Below, in pieces: positions 29,030 to 37,821 of a stretch of 64,000 nucleotides of DNA. Numbering within the stretch: position 1 is the first letter of the stretch; every line of letters begins with the position of its first letter. The notes under the pieces were generated by a model. It worked only from the letters and a program-made list of their open reading frames with translations. It searched no databases and was not told the origin of the DNA. Source of the stretch: Bradyrhizobium sp. AZCC 2176 (GTDB lineage Bacteria; Pseudomonadota; Alphaproteobacteria; Rhizobiales; Xanthobacteraceae); the NCBI RefSeq assembly GCF_036924645.1, contig NZ_JAZHRX010000001.1, positions 3,437,501 to 3,501,500 on the forward strand. Reading direction: 5' to 3'. Both the position numbers and the translations under genes were made by a program.

Positions 29030-29764
29030 CTAGCCGATGTTCGCGGCTGCCGATGACCGTGCCTTATCGACGCCGCCGACGATCGCGAGCCTCGCCGCCC
29101 ACGCCACACGCTGCGTGACCCAGTCGCTGTCATGCAGCCTGTCGTCATCCATCGGGTCGACCATCCGGTCGAACGAGATCTGCTCTACCTGATACAGGTC
29201 CTTCATGAATGCGAAGCGGCGAAACACATTGACGCCGGCGTCCCGCGCCAGTTCGCTGATCGCCTCGACCATTGCGATCGCTTTGTCTTTCTTGGCCGGC
29301 GTCAGCACAGCCGGCAAATATTGGAGATCCATCAGGACGACGTCGGCCTGCGTTTCGTTGCGCAGCTTGACTAAACCATCGCGGATGGCCCTGGTGGTTT
29401 CGTTGAAGGAGGGAGGTGGAGGATTGTGGTCTGGTCTTTGCCAGACTGCATTTGTTCCGACCTGCCAGATCACCAGATCGGGCATCTGGGCGATGACGTC
29501 GGTATCGAACCGCTGAAGCTCGATCGGCGCTTCCTGGCCGCCGATTCCCTTGTTGACCATGGTAATCTTGGCGGTCGGATATTCGGCCTGAAGAAGCGAC
29601 AGCAGCCGTTCCGGATAGGCCTTGATATTGTTGTGGCCCGCCGTCGTCGACGAGCCGATCGCGACGATCTTGGCTTTTCCTCCGGTGAGGCTGTGCGCAA
29701 AGTGGGGCAGGCCGTGCTCGAATGGAATTGGCACAACCGGGATCTGTGAGGGATCGCTGTCCAT
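29030..29764 (-). CDS. SGNH/GDSL-type hydrolase
   Basis: A 244-residue protein of the SGNH fold: block I is IVAIGSSTTAGHNN with the serine nucleophile, block II GIGGQEAP supplies the glycine, block III IWQVGTNAVW supplies the asparagine, and the D-x-x-H acid/base pair is in DDDRLHDSDW near residue 215. Such enzymes are esterases or acetyl-hydrolases. No signal peptide is visible. It lies between cbbX and the exopolysaccharide genes; removal of sugar O-acetyl groups is possible but only an inference. Confidence 0.85.
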   Translation of the reverse strand: MDSDPSQIPVVPIPFEHGLPHFAHSLTGGKAKIVAIGSSTTAGHNNIKAYPERLLSLLQAEYPTAKITMVNKGIGGQEAPIELQRFDTDVIAQMPDLVIWQVGTNAVWQRPDHNPPPPSFNETTRAIRDGLVKLRNETQADVVLMDLQYLPAVLTPAKKDKAIAMVEAISELARDAGVNVFRRFAFMKDLYQVEQISFDRMVDPMDDDRLHDSDWVTQRVAWAARLAIVGGVDKARSSAAANIG

Positions 29765-30370
29765 GAGTCACCAGGTTGTTGCAGCCGACACAACTAAGGT
29801 GGAAGAAAGAATAGCGCGCCACGGCGAGATCGCCTAGCCAGCGGACGCGCGGATCACCGCGCCGCTGCGATGAGACCTTGTTGCGGGCCTGTCTTTGCTA
29901 AGTCTCATCAGTCCGAATGGCGCATGGCCACGTGATACTGGCGGCGGCAATGTCCGCATCCAAGTATGACCAGACCGGTCAACTCGTGCAGGAGACGGTG
30001 ACACAAGAGAGCGGATTCTATCTTCAATCCAACTACGCGCCGGACGGCGCCCTGACCTCCCAGACGACCGGGCATGCCGATGGCAGCCGCGGGTTACGCC
30101 GGTTGAGGCATGTCACCCAGCCGGCGGCGCCGGGCCGGAATGCATTTTGAGAAATCCTAAAATTTTGTCCGAAACAGCAGGGCGGGTTCGTGCGTTGCTT
30201 TCCGCAAGTCCTCACGGTGGCGTCTGGCTGCGGCTTCCTGCGACATCCACATTGCAACTATCCGAATTGTTCCCCAGCCCCGCATTGTTGCGCTGCGATC
30301 GCATTCGAAATAGCATCGACTGCGAACCAGATGCGGGCAGGGCAGAAGAAATGACATATGAGGTCCTTCT
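29765..30370. other. Intergenic region with decayed coding sequence
   Basis: About 606 bases separating the GDSL hydrolase from the methyltransferase. It contains the YD/RHS-like remnant listed separately (29944-30096) and, after it, AT-richer sequence (CCTAAAATTTTGTCC) that differs from the surrounding genes. No intact gene is visible; the start of the methyltransferase uses a ribosome site at the right edge. Confidence 0.5.
29944..30096 (+). pseudogene. Remnant of a YD/RHS-like repeat protein
   Basis: The frame reads YDQTGQLVQETVTQES, then FYLQSNYAPDGALTSQ and TTGHADGS, i.e. the short tandem pattern Y(D/A)xxGxLxxxT...DGS seen in large repetitive calcium-binding/RHS-like proteins of Bradyrhizobium. 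It has no start with a ribosome site, no further repeats, and after HADGSRG the pattern is lost within a few codons. I take it as a fragment left by deletion of a much larger gene. Confidence 0.5.
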
Positions 30371-31351
30371 TTGCAGCTTTCTGCCGTCGATCATTCGGTA
30401 GCGAATACGGAACCAGCGCACTGGAAAACGCGTCTTCGCTGTCCCCGCTGTTCGTCGGCGTTGCGGAACCCGTGGTCACAGCCGTTCTGTTCCAATCGCG
30501 CCTGTGACTACAGCAAGGCCGGGTTTCCCATGGTCGGTGCGCAACCGGTGCTGATCGATTTTGCGGCCAGCATTTTTGAGCGCCGAATGTACGATGCCGA
30601 GAACGGCTCGGCGCTGCAGCGGGACGTCAGCCGCCGTTCCATCGGATCGCGGCTGCATCGTCTGACTTTTGGAGGCAACCCGGTTGCGGTCTCCAACAGC
30701 ACGAGATTCATCGATCTGCTGAAGCAGGAGTCGCGGCGGCCGGTCGTGCTCGTGATCGGCGGCGGGACGATCGGCTCGGGCGCAGACGAACTCTACCGGG
30801 ATGAATCCATCGAACTCGTCGGCACCGACGTCTATGCCTCGCCGCATACGGTACTGGTGGCCGACGCCCACCGGCTGCCGTTTGAAGATGGCGTCTTCGA
30901 TGGCGTTTGGGTGCAGGCGGTGCTGGAACACGTGCTGGAACCCGCAACCGTCGTTGCTGAACTGCATCGGGTGCTGCGGCTGGAAGGCCTGGTCTATGCG
31001 GAGACGCCGTTCATGCAGCAGGTGCACGAGCGGGCCTATGACTTCTCGCGCTTCACGCAGAGCGGTCACCGCTGGCTGTTCAGGCGATTCTCCGAAATCA
31101 GCGCCGGGCCGGTCGGCGGCGCCGGCGTGGCGCTGACCTGGTCGATCCGCTATTTCTCGCGCGCGCTCGGCGCGGGCAACAAGCTGTCCCGCCTGATCGT
31201 GCTGCCGTTCTTCTGGATCAGGTATCTCGATGCGTTCGGCCGCGGCCGGGCTGCAGCGGACGCCGCCAGCGGCTTCTTCTTTCTCGGGCGCAGGGCCGAG
31301 CAGGCGATGGATCCGCACGCCATGCCGGAATACTACGATCGGCAAAAGTGA
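30371..31351 (+). CDS. SAM-dependent methyltransferase with N-terminal zinc ribbon
   Basis: A 326-residue protein. A TTG at 30371 with GAGG 8 bases upstream is the most likely start; no ATG is in frame upstream of the conserved part. Residues about 24-46 form a zinc ribbon (CPRCSSAL and FCSNRACDYS). The methyltransferase domain follows: VVLVIGGGTIGSGADELY (motif I), ELVGTDVYAS, VLVADAHRLPFEDGVFDGVW and LRLEGLVYAETPF. The C-terminus has an aromatic hydrophobic stretch (LIVLPFFWIRYLD) that may touch the membrane. It stands at the edge of the polysaccharide locus; sugar methylation is inferred. Confidence 0.8.
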   Translation: MQLSAVDHSVANTEPAHWKTRLRCPRCSSALRNPWSQPFCSNRACDYSKAGFPMVGAQPVLIDFAASIFERRMYDAENGSALQRDVSRRSIGSRLHRLTFGGNPVAVSNSTRFIDLLKQESRRPVVLVIGGGTIGSGADELYRDESIELVGTDVYASPHTVLVADAHRLPFEDGVFDGVWVQAVLEHVLEPATVVAELHRVLRLEGLVYAETPFMQQVHERAYDFSRFTQSGHRWLFRRFSEISAGPVGGAGVALTWSIRYFSRALGAGNKLSRLIVLPFFWIRYLDAFGRGRAAADAASGFFFLGRRAEQAMDPHAMPEYYDRQK

Positions 31352-31370
31352 GGTTCGGCGCGCGCGGGCC

Positions 31371-31784
31371 TTACGAAAGGCCCTTGATCTTCTTGCACGG
31401 TGTCGACGAAGTCGACGACATCCGCGCGACGTCGGTGACGGAGCGGATGGAAAGCTTTTCCTTGGCCGTGATGAACCGCAGCACGCCGTGCGGATGAGCA
31501 TCGCAGAACTGCGCAAGCGTGGCGGCGGTTGCGGAAACGCTGTCCTGCTTCGGGACCACGGCGATGCCGCCATCCCTCAGTATGTACGCGTCCTTCACAT
31601 TGGGCATGGCCGACGTCGCGACGCAAGTCTTGAACAGGTCATTGTAGGCCTGCGGCGTCAGGGTCAGGTCCCCGCCCGGAGTGCCCAGCAAATACTCGCG
31701 GCTCTTGCGGCAGTTCTCGTTATCCGCCCGCGCCGCACCGGTCGCGAGCGCCAGCAGCATTGCGGTCGCGACCACTGGCTTCAT
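31371..31784 (-). CDS. Small secreted protein of unknown function
   Basis: A 137-residue protein starting MKPVVATAMLLALATGAARA, a clear signal peptide with cleavage after ARA. The mature part has four cysteines (NCRKS, KTCVATS, FCDAHPHG, TPCKKI) that probably form two disulfides. The start at 31784 follows GGAG and overlaps the stop of the glycosyltransferase gene as ATGA, so it belongs to the polysaccharide operon. I do not recognise the family with confidence; the YLLGTPGG and CDAHPHGVLRFI segments recall small periplasmic Rap1a-like proteins. A periplasmic accessory role is inferred from context only. Confidence 0.75.
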   Translation of the reverse strand: MKPVVATAMLLALATGAARADNENCRKSREYLLGTPGGDLTLTPQAYNDLFKTCVATSAMPNVKDAYILRDGGIAVVPKQDSVSATAATLAQFCDAHPHGVLRFITAKEKLSIRSVTDVARMSSTSSTPCKKIKGLS

Positions 31785-32959
31785 GCCGTTACTCCGAGGG
31801 TGCGGTCCGCGAATGCCCGCTTGCCGGAATAGGTCAGGCCGTAGGTTGTGGCCGCGCAGCGTTCCCATGAAAGGGCGCGGGCATGGGCGGAGGCGCCCGC
31901 CGAAAGAATGGCACGCAGGCCGCGATCAGCAGCCAGCTCTGCGATCGCCTCCGATATGCTTTCCACCGACGGCGGCACGAGAATTCCGGTCTCGTCGGCG
32001 AGCACGGCGTCCGGCACCCCGCCGACCGCGGTCGCCACGCTTGGCAGGCCGCCGGCCCCGGCCTCGAGATAGACCAGTCCAAATCCCTCCACCCGGCCGG
32101 TCGTGTCAGGCAGCCCCGTCAGGCAGAAGAAATCCGAAGCCGCATAGAGATCGCGGATTGCCTCGTTCGGCTGGGGGCCGAGGAAGCGAATGTCGCATTC
32201 TGCCTGACCGGCGGCCTGCCGCAGTTCGCCGACATAATCGGCTTCGCCGTCCGGTCCGATCACGAGCCATGTGATGCGGTTGCGCAGATCGTCGGGAAGT
32301 CGCGACAGGGCAGCAAGGGTCAGATGATGTCCCTTGCGGCGCGTGATTCGCGCCACCGTGACCATCACCAGCCGGTCCTCCGGCAAACGATGAGCCAGGC
32401 GGACTTCGCGGCGTGTCCTTTGCGCACCGAACCAGAATTCCGATACGCCGAGATTGATCGCGCTGATTCTGCGCGGGTCGACGGCAAATCGCTCACGGAA
32501 CAGCGTCTCGGTAAAGCGGCTGTTGGCGACGACCTCCGTCCGCGGCCCGAACACACCGGCGCTGCGGATCGCCATGCGCTTCAGCGGCGTCTGCGTTTCG
32601 TTGATCTCGGTGCCATGCACCGTCATCAATACCCGCGCCGGCGTTCGCCACCTCGAAAGCGCAAGCGGAATGAAGAACGGCCAGTCGGCGGCATGGACAA
32701 CATCGTATCGATCGCTGCGGACGCCGCGGCGCGCCAGCATGATCTTGCGCGGCAGGTCGCGCATGGAGTGGAGGCCGCCGCGAAACCGAACGACATCGAA
32801 GGGCAGGGACCCGTCGTCGTGGGTCTGCCGCGCATAATCGGGCGCCACCACGGTGACCTTTGCGCCGAGCCGGCAGGCCGCCGCCGCGATTTCGCGGGCG
32901 TAAGTCCCAATGCCGCCCATCGCGGGAGCGAACTCGCTGGTCAACAGAAGGATGTTCAA
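31781..32959 (-). CDS. Glycosyltransferase family 4 protein
   Basis: About 392 residues if it starts at the TTG at 32959 (LNILLLTSEFAPAMGGIGTY), which has GAGG 9 bases upstream; an ATG at 33043 would overlap the upstream gene by 74 bases. The GT-B fold is clear: glycine-rich N-terminal loop in PAMGGIGTYAREI, then VHGTEINE, TVARITRRKGHHL and the C-terminal E-x7-E motif in EGFGLVYLEAGAGGLPSVAT. It transfers a sugar from a nucleotide donor to a lipid-linked oligosaccharide. It lies between another GT4 gene and the small secreted protein (ATGA overlap). Confidence 0.87.
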   Translation of the reverse strand: MNILLLTSEFAPAMGGIGTYAREIAAAACRLGAKVTVVAPDYARQTHDDGSLPFDVVRFRGGLHSMRDLPRKIMLARRGVRSDRYDVVHAADWPFFIPLALSRWRTPARVLMTVHGTEINETQTPLKRMAIRSAGVFGPRTEVVANSRFTETLFRERFAVDPRRISAINLGVSEFWFGAQRTRREVRLAHRLPEDRLVMVTVARITRRKGHHLTLAALSRLPDDLRNRITWLVIGPDGEADYVGELRQAAGQAECDIRFLGPQPNEAIRDLYAASDFFCLTGLPDTTGRVEGFGLVYLEAGAGGLPSVATAVGGVPDAVLADETGILVPPSVESISEAIAELAADRGLRAILSAGASAHARALSWERCAATTYGLTYSGKRAFADRTLGVTA

Positions 32960-32969
32960 CCCGGCGCCC

Positions 32970-34247
32970 TCAATAGGTCGGCGCCGCGGCGGCAAGGCCG
33001 CGCGCATCCTGAATTTCCTGATGATAGCGGAATACCCGGGCAAGCTGGGTACCCGGGGTGAACGCCCTGATGGATTCGGCGATGTGCACCGGATTCATCG
33101 CACCCGCCTCGATGGCCGTCCTGATATCGATGAATCGCTGGGCGAGCGCCTCAGCCATGTCGTCGCGGCTGCCGCTGCGCGCCACCAGATAGCCGCTGGC
33201 GCCGGCGTGGATCACGGGCTCAAGTTGCGGCAGGTGCATGGCAACCACGGGCCGGCCCACCGCCAAAGTTTCCAGTACGCAACGCGGCATGCCCTCGAAT
33301 TCCGATGTCAGGATGCCGGCATGCGCGCTTGCCAAGGTTTCCGCCATTCCCGCGGCATCCTTAAAGCCGTGGCGCACGGTGATGTCTTCAATGGCTGCAA
33401 ATTCCTCGAACCGGTGCGGGTCGCTGGTGCCGATGTAGTGAAACCTGACATCGCCGTTCAATCGCTGCCGCACGCGATCGATGGTGCGAAACATCAGCGG
33501 CGGATCCTTGAACTCATCGAGCCGGCCCGCGAACACGATCTGGAACGGCGAGGAGTTGAGCGGCCAGAGTTGCGGCTTGAAGATATCCGTGTTGACCCAG
33601 GTCCAGAGCGTGTCGATCTTGTCCTTGCGGCGCGGATAGGTCTGCTGCAGCCGTTCGGTGATGAATGGATTGACGCAGAGAAACTTCTCGCTCATGGCGA
33701 CGGCAAATCGCTCGCCGGTGTTGTGGACGAAGGCGTACTTCCGCAGCAGCGAATCCATCTGCAGTTTCGGCGCGCCCTCGCCGTGAAGCATCTGCACGAA
33801 GGGCAGCCGCAGGATCGCCGGCAGCCACGAGAATTCCACCCGCCGCAGATCGACCGAGCATCGCCTGGCGCGGATCAGCCTTGCGATCGGGCCGAAGTGG
33901 CGGAGCAGCGCCATGAAGAACTGCCCGGTCAGCGACGTGCGGATGCTGCGTGCCGCTTCGCGCGCCTGCTGATCCGAATAGTGCAGGATGGGCAGGAAGT
34001 CGAAGCCGCGGCCGCGGAACGTCATCCGGTGAAGCCGTCCGAGCTCCAGCTCGCCCGTCGAGTCGACGCCGATGAAGAGGATGTCGGTGTCAACGGGGTG
34101 AAATGTAATGAAGTCGCGGATGTAGGTTTCAAGGCCGCCGACCTTTTCGCCGCGCGGATCGAATGGATGGATCAGGCAGATCTGGTAACGCGGTTTGATC
34201 CGGTTGGCATTCCGCGCGCGCAGCGCAAGGGTCAATGTTGAAGTCAT
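32970..34247 (-). CDS. Glycosyltransferase family 4 protein
   Basis: A 425-residue GT-B enzyme starting MTSTLTLALRARNANR; GAGGAAAG lies before 34247 and the ATG overlaps the upstream WecG-like stop as ATGA. Features are ICLIHPFDPRGEKVGGLETY (donor-side glycine loop), LHGEGAPKLQ, IVFAGRLDEFKDPPLM and the EGMPRCVLETLAVGRPVVAM block with the conserved E-x7-E. It is one of three GT4 enzymes of the locus. Sugar donor and acceptor are unknown. Confidence 0.88.
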   Translation of the reverse strand: MTSTLTLALRARNANRIKPRYQICLIHPFDPRGEKVGGLETYIRDFITFHPVDTDILFIGVDSTGELELGRLHRMTFRGRGFDFLPILHYSDQQAREAARSIRTSLTGQFFMALLRHFGPIARLIRARRCSVDLRRVEFSWLPAILRLPFVQMLHGEGAPKLQMDSLLRKYAFVHNTGERFAVAMSEKFLCVNPFITERLQQTYPRRKDKIDTLWTWVNTDIFKPQLWPLNSSPFQIVFAGRLDEFKDPPLMFRTIDRVRQRLNGDVRFHYIGTSDPHRFEEFAAIEDITVRHGFKDAAGMAETLASAHAGILTSEFEGMPRCVLETLAVGRPVVAMHLPQLEPVIHAGASGYLVARSGSRDDMAEALAQRFIDIRTAIEAGAMNPVHIAESIRAFTPGTQLARVFRYHQEIQDARGLAAAAPTY

Positions 34248-35038
34248 GCGGCTTTCCTCATGCGTGCCTGGACGATTTGCGGAATGGTTCGCGCAACAAG
34301 ACGCGGGACCACACTCATGCATCTGACATAGCGAGGACCGAGTCGGCGCGGCTCGCGCAGCATGCGCCACGCCCATTCGAGTCCGGTCCTGCGCGCGAAG
34401 GAAGGTGCACGGCTCTGCGTGCCGGCAATGAAATCGAGAGCGGCGCCGATACATAACACGCCGGTTCCGTTCAACTCGTCGAGGCATCGCGCGGCGAACA
34501 GCTCCTGCCGCGGCGCGCCCAGCGCGACAAAGCAGAGTCTGGCGCCCGAGTCACGAATACGCTCGATCGCCGCATCGGCTTCGCTGGAATAGGGATCGAA
34601 CCCCGGCCCCGGCGCCAGGCATCCCGCGATCTGCAATCCCTTGAATCGTTCCGACAAACGCTGCGCCGTCATGTTGAGCGTGAGATCGTTCGCGCCCAAC
34701 AAGAAGACCGGAAATCCTTTCTTTCGCGCTTCCGCACAGACCGGTTCGACGAGATCGGCGCCGGTCGTCCGCTCGATTCGCGTACCCATCAGACGGCTCA
34801 GCACGACAATCGGGAACCCGTCGGCTGTGACAAATCGGGCACGACGATAGGCGGCGCGAAAGTTGGCGTGTTGCTGCAACTGGACAACGTGATCGAGATT
34901 GAGCGTGCAGACGCTGAAGTTGTCGCCATGTTGCGCGGCCGACACGATCGACGAGACCGCCGCGGGAAGCGACGGAACATTGATGGTGATGCCGTCGACA
35001 GTGAGGCTGGGCTGCAACGATGTCGGCGGTTCCGCCAT
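34244..35038 (-). CDS. WecG/TagA/CpsF-family glycosyltransferase (GT26)
   Basis: A 264-residue GT26 enzyme; the start at 35038 (MAEPPTSLQPSLTVDGI) has a strong AGGAGA. Typical blocks are CTLNLDHVVQLQ (the family's T-N-x-D-H), FVTADGFPIVVLSR, FPVFLLGANDLTLN, CFVALGAPRQELFAA and VLCIGAALDFIAGTQSRAP. These enzymes (relatives of GumM, which adds a beta-1,4-glucose in xanthan, and of WecG) act on polyprenyl-linked intermediates at the inner membrane. First gene of the leftward block of four, with ATGA overlap to the next gene. The GH10 gene is divergent from it. Confidence 0.9.
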   Translation of the reverse strand: MAEPPTSLQPSLTVDGITINVPSLPAAVSSIVSAAQHGDNFSVCTLNLDHVVQLQQHANFRAAYRRARFVTADGFPIVVLSRLMGTRIERTTGADLVEPVCAEARKKGFPVFLLGANDLTLNMTAQRLSERFKGLQIAGCLAPGPGFDPYSSEADAAIERIRDSGARLCFVALGAPRQELFAARCLDELNGTGVLCIGAALDFIAGTQSRAPSFARRTGLEWAWRMLREPRRLGPRYVRCMSVVPRLVARTIPQIVQARMRKAA

Positions 35039-35245
35039 GTCGATTCTCCTGAGGATGGTTTGATCGAGAGACGCATTCACGCTGGGACTATCGACATGCC
35101 GTCGCGTTGCGACGGGAACTGCGTGCCGAAAAATTTTCTCAACCGGTATCGTCACGAAATCGAACTAATGCGACGCAACGATGGCGACGTCGCGATGTGA
35201 ACAGCGAGACATGGCGACGAATCATTCACGTGGTGGAGATCAGCT

Positions 35246-36346
35246 ATGCAGCAGTGGTCGAGGCGAAATGCGATCGCTCTTATCGCAGGAGCAAGTGTTG
35301 CGACGTACGAAAAGCAAGTATTCGCCGCGCAGCCCACGCAGAGTCTCGGCGCGATCGCGGCTCGTAACGGAATCGTGTTCGGCGCAGCGGCAGGTCCAGT
35401 CATCGACAAGGATCATGCCTATCGCGAGCTCTATCAGACGCAGACGCGTATCGTTACGACGGACATTGCGATGAAGATGGGAACCATCGCACCGCAACCA
35501 GGGCCGAAGCGATTCGAGAGCGCGGACCGCTTGCTGCAATTCTGTGCAGGCAACAATATTCCGATGCGTGGCCACTGCCTGATCTGGAACGAATGGGTTC
35601 CGCAATGGATCAGGAGCATGAGCGGCGCCGAGCGCGAAAAGTTCTTCGATTCCTATATCGAGGAAGTGGCTGCCCGCTATGTCGGCAAGCTGCACTCATG
35701 GGACGTCGTCAACGAACCGTTCTGGCCCGGGCACAAGGCGCCCGGCGGTTACCGGCTCGGTCCATGGTACGACACGTTTGGCACGGGATATGTGCGCCGT
35801 GCCTTTGAGCGCGTGGCGATGGTCGACCGGAAGACCAAACTGGTCCTCAACGAGGCGCAGAGCGAGCGCGACGACGATGTCGGCCTTACGGTTCGCCGCG
35901 GCTTGCTGCAACTGGTCGACGAATTGAAGCATGCCGGCGTGCCGCTGCATGCCGTCGGGCTGCAAAGTCACCTGCAGCCGCGTTATCCGCACGACCCCGG
36001 ACGTTTTGCAGAATTCCTTCACGCGCTCGCCGAACGTGGCGTCGATATCTATCTGACCGAGTTCGACGTGCGCGACGATACGTTTCCGGATGACGTGGCG
36101 GCCCGTGATGCCATGATCGCCGAGACGGCTGAGAAGTACTTGAACAACGTGCTACGCGTTCCCGCGGTCAAGGTGGTGATTGCCTGGGAACTTGCCGACA
36201 ACTACTCGTTCTATACCGATGCGGCGAAGAAGAAGGATCCCCTCGCGCAGCGGCTGCCTCGTCCGCTACCGTTCGATTCGTCGATGCAGAAGAAGCCGCT
36301 CTGGTTCGCGATGGCGCGTGCGTTCGAGAATACCCGGAAGTCATAG
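35246..36346 (+). CDS. Secreted GH10 glycanase (endo-1,4-beta-xylanase-like)
   Basis: A 366-residue enzyme starting MQQWSRRNAIALIAGASVA, which looks like a twin-arginine signal peptide; GGAG precedes the start. The TIM-barrel GH10 motifs are intact: acid/base glutamate 157 in SWDVVNEPFW, nucleophile glutamate 272 in IYLTEFDV, plus GHCLIWNEWVPQW and IAWELADNYSFY. GH10 enzymes cut beta-1,4-linked backbones. It sits inside the exopolysaccharide genes, so it more likely trims or degrades the nascent polymer than plant xylan (inference). It is divergent from the GT26 gene and converges on the flippase gene. Confidence 0.92.
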   Translation: MQQWSRRNAIALIAGASVATYEKQVFAAQPTQSLGAIAARNGIVFGAAAGPVIDKDHAYRELYQTQTRIVTTDIAMKMGTIAPQPGPKRFESADRLLQFCAGNNIPMRGHCLIWNEWVPQWIRSMSGAEREKFFDSYIEEVAARYVGKLHSWDVVNEPFWPGHKAPGGYRLGPWYDTFGTGYVRRAFERVAMVDRKTKLVLNEAQSERDDDVGLTVRRGLLQLVDELKHAGVPLHAVGLQSHLQPRYPHDPGRFAEFLHALAERGVDIYLTEFDVRDDTFPDDVAARDAMIAETAEKYLNNVLRVPAVKVVIAWELADNYSFYTDAAKKKDPLAQRLPRPLPFDSSMQKKPLWFAMARAFENTRKS

Positions 36347-36379
36347 CCGCCGATTGGCTGCCGATTGTAGTGAATGCGC

Positions 36380-37819
36380 TCATGCCCCCAAATGTTGGGG
36401 GCGTGGGCGGAGTATCCGCACCAGCGTCGGTGCGTAGAGTAGCGCGAGCGCTCCGAAATAGACGGCGGCGCCTGCCGCGACATGCGCCGCCAACACGGCA
36501 ATGGTGCGCGCTTCCGGGAAGATCCGCAGCAACGCTGCCATTGCAATCGTGGCCAACGCGATGCGTACGAGATGGCCGACCGGAAGGCGCAGGCCAAACC
36601 TGGTAAACCCGATCGAGAAACTGACGCTGGCCGCGGCCAGCGCCGCGAGCACGGTTGCGCCGGCAACGCCGGTGAGGCCCCAACGCGGCAGGAACAGGGC
36701 ACTCAGCACCACGGTCGTCAACGCGTCGATCGCCGCAATGGCCATCATCCAGCGCGTGCGGTTTTGCAGGAGAAACACCTGATCGCCGAAATGGGCGCGA
36801 AGGTTGCGGATCGCGCCGGCGAGCGTCGAGAGTGGCAGGATGGCGAGCGTCACCGCCTGGAACGGCGCTGCAATCAAGAGGTGCACGATCTCGGTTCTCA
36901 GCATGAATATGCCGGCGAGGCTCGGCGCCAGGATGGCGACAAGGAGCGCGCTGTTGGCGGCAAGCTGGCGCATGCCGGCCTGGCTGCCCTCCTGTTCCAT
37001 GCTCTTGACCGCAAGCGGGAACGCGGCGGCCGTCACCAGCATGGCGGCGACTGCTGCGGCGCGTTGGCCGAGGCCGTAACCCACCGCGAACAGTCCGGCT
37101 GCGGCCACGCCCGACATCTGGTTGACGATGAAGCGCGACGCATTGAGACCGACCCAGCCGAGCGCACCGCCGACGATCAGCGGAATGCCGTAGCGCAGCG
37201 CGTGCGTGACGATCTCGCGGTCGATTGGCCAAAGCCGGTAGCCGTTGCGGAGGGCGGGCAGCACGATCAACGCTGCGGTCAGTTGTGCCGCGGTGTATCC
37301 CGCAAGCGGCCACTCCGCCGATTGGCCGAACAATCTGATCAACACCAGGCCGGCGACAAAACCGACCGACGGCCCGAATACCTGCTGGATCGTGTAGACC
37401 CGGATCTGCTGCTGTGCGCGGGCACGCTCGCCGATATAGAGGTTGAGGGATCGGGTTATCACGTAGGCGACCGCGGCAAGGAGAAGGTCCGTTCTGGCCT
37501 CGGGCGCGATGACCAGTAGCAGGATTGCGATGACGGCCGCGCTCTGCAACGCAATGGACACCAGCAACACCGCGTTTTCGGTGCGATAGAAGCGAGGCGC
37601 GTCGTTGACGTCCTGGTAGCGTCCGAGGAACCGCAGCGCATATTGCGACCACCAGGCGAGAAAGCCGATCTGCAGCAATTCGTGCGTGGCTGTGATCAAT
37701 GTGATGACGCCGAGCGTATGCTCATCGACGACATGCGTCCAAACGATCATCGCCAGAAGCTGGAACAGCGGTCCGACGAATTGCGCGGGCAGATAGAGCA
37801 GGGTGTGTTTTAACAGCAT
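36380..37819 (-). CDS. Wzx-type polysaccharide flippase (MOP/oligosaccharide exporter family)
   Basis: A 479-residue multispanning membrane protein, about 12-14 helices, starting MLLKHTLLYLPAQFVGPLFQ. Typical features are the first helix with LPAQFVGPLFQLLAMIVW, a central region VGGALGWVGLNASRFIVNQM and repeated hydrophobic segments separated by short charged loops. It flips the polyprenyl-linked repeat unit across the inner membrane. Its start lies 2 bases after the acyltransferase stop. A short GC hairpin (GCCCCCAA / TTGGGGGC, 36384-36402) covers its last codons. Longer open frames upstream are read-through into the acyltransferase gene. Confidence 0.88.
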   Translation of the reverse strand: MLLKHTLLYLPAQFVGPLFQLLAMIVWTHVVDEHTLGVITLITATHELLQIGFLAWWSQYALRFLGRYQDVNDAPRFYRTENAVLLVSIALQSAAVIAILLLVIAPEARTDLLLAAVAYVITRSLNLYIGERARAQQQIRVYTIQQVFGPSVGFVAGLVLIRLFGQSAEWPLAGYTAAQLTAALIVLPALRNGYRLWPIDREIVTHALRYGIPLIVGGALGWVGLNASRFIVNQMSGVAAAGLFAVGYGLGQRAAAVAAMLVTAAAFPLAVKSMEQEGSQAGMRQLAANSALLVAILAPSLAGIFMLRTEIVHLLIAAPFQAVTLAILPLSTLAGAIRNLRAHFGDQVFLLQNRTRWMMAIAAIDALTTVVLSALFLPRWGLTGVAGATVLAALAAASVSFSIGFTRFGLRLPVGHLVRIALATIAMAALLRIFPEARTIAVLAAHVAAGAAVYFGALALLYAPTLVRILRPRPQHLGA

Positions 37820-37821
37820 GC

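Noticed and set aside
30157..30357. Possible 66-residue minus-strand peptide in the decayed region
   Set aside because: No convincing ribosome site or family resemblance; likely chance open frame.
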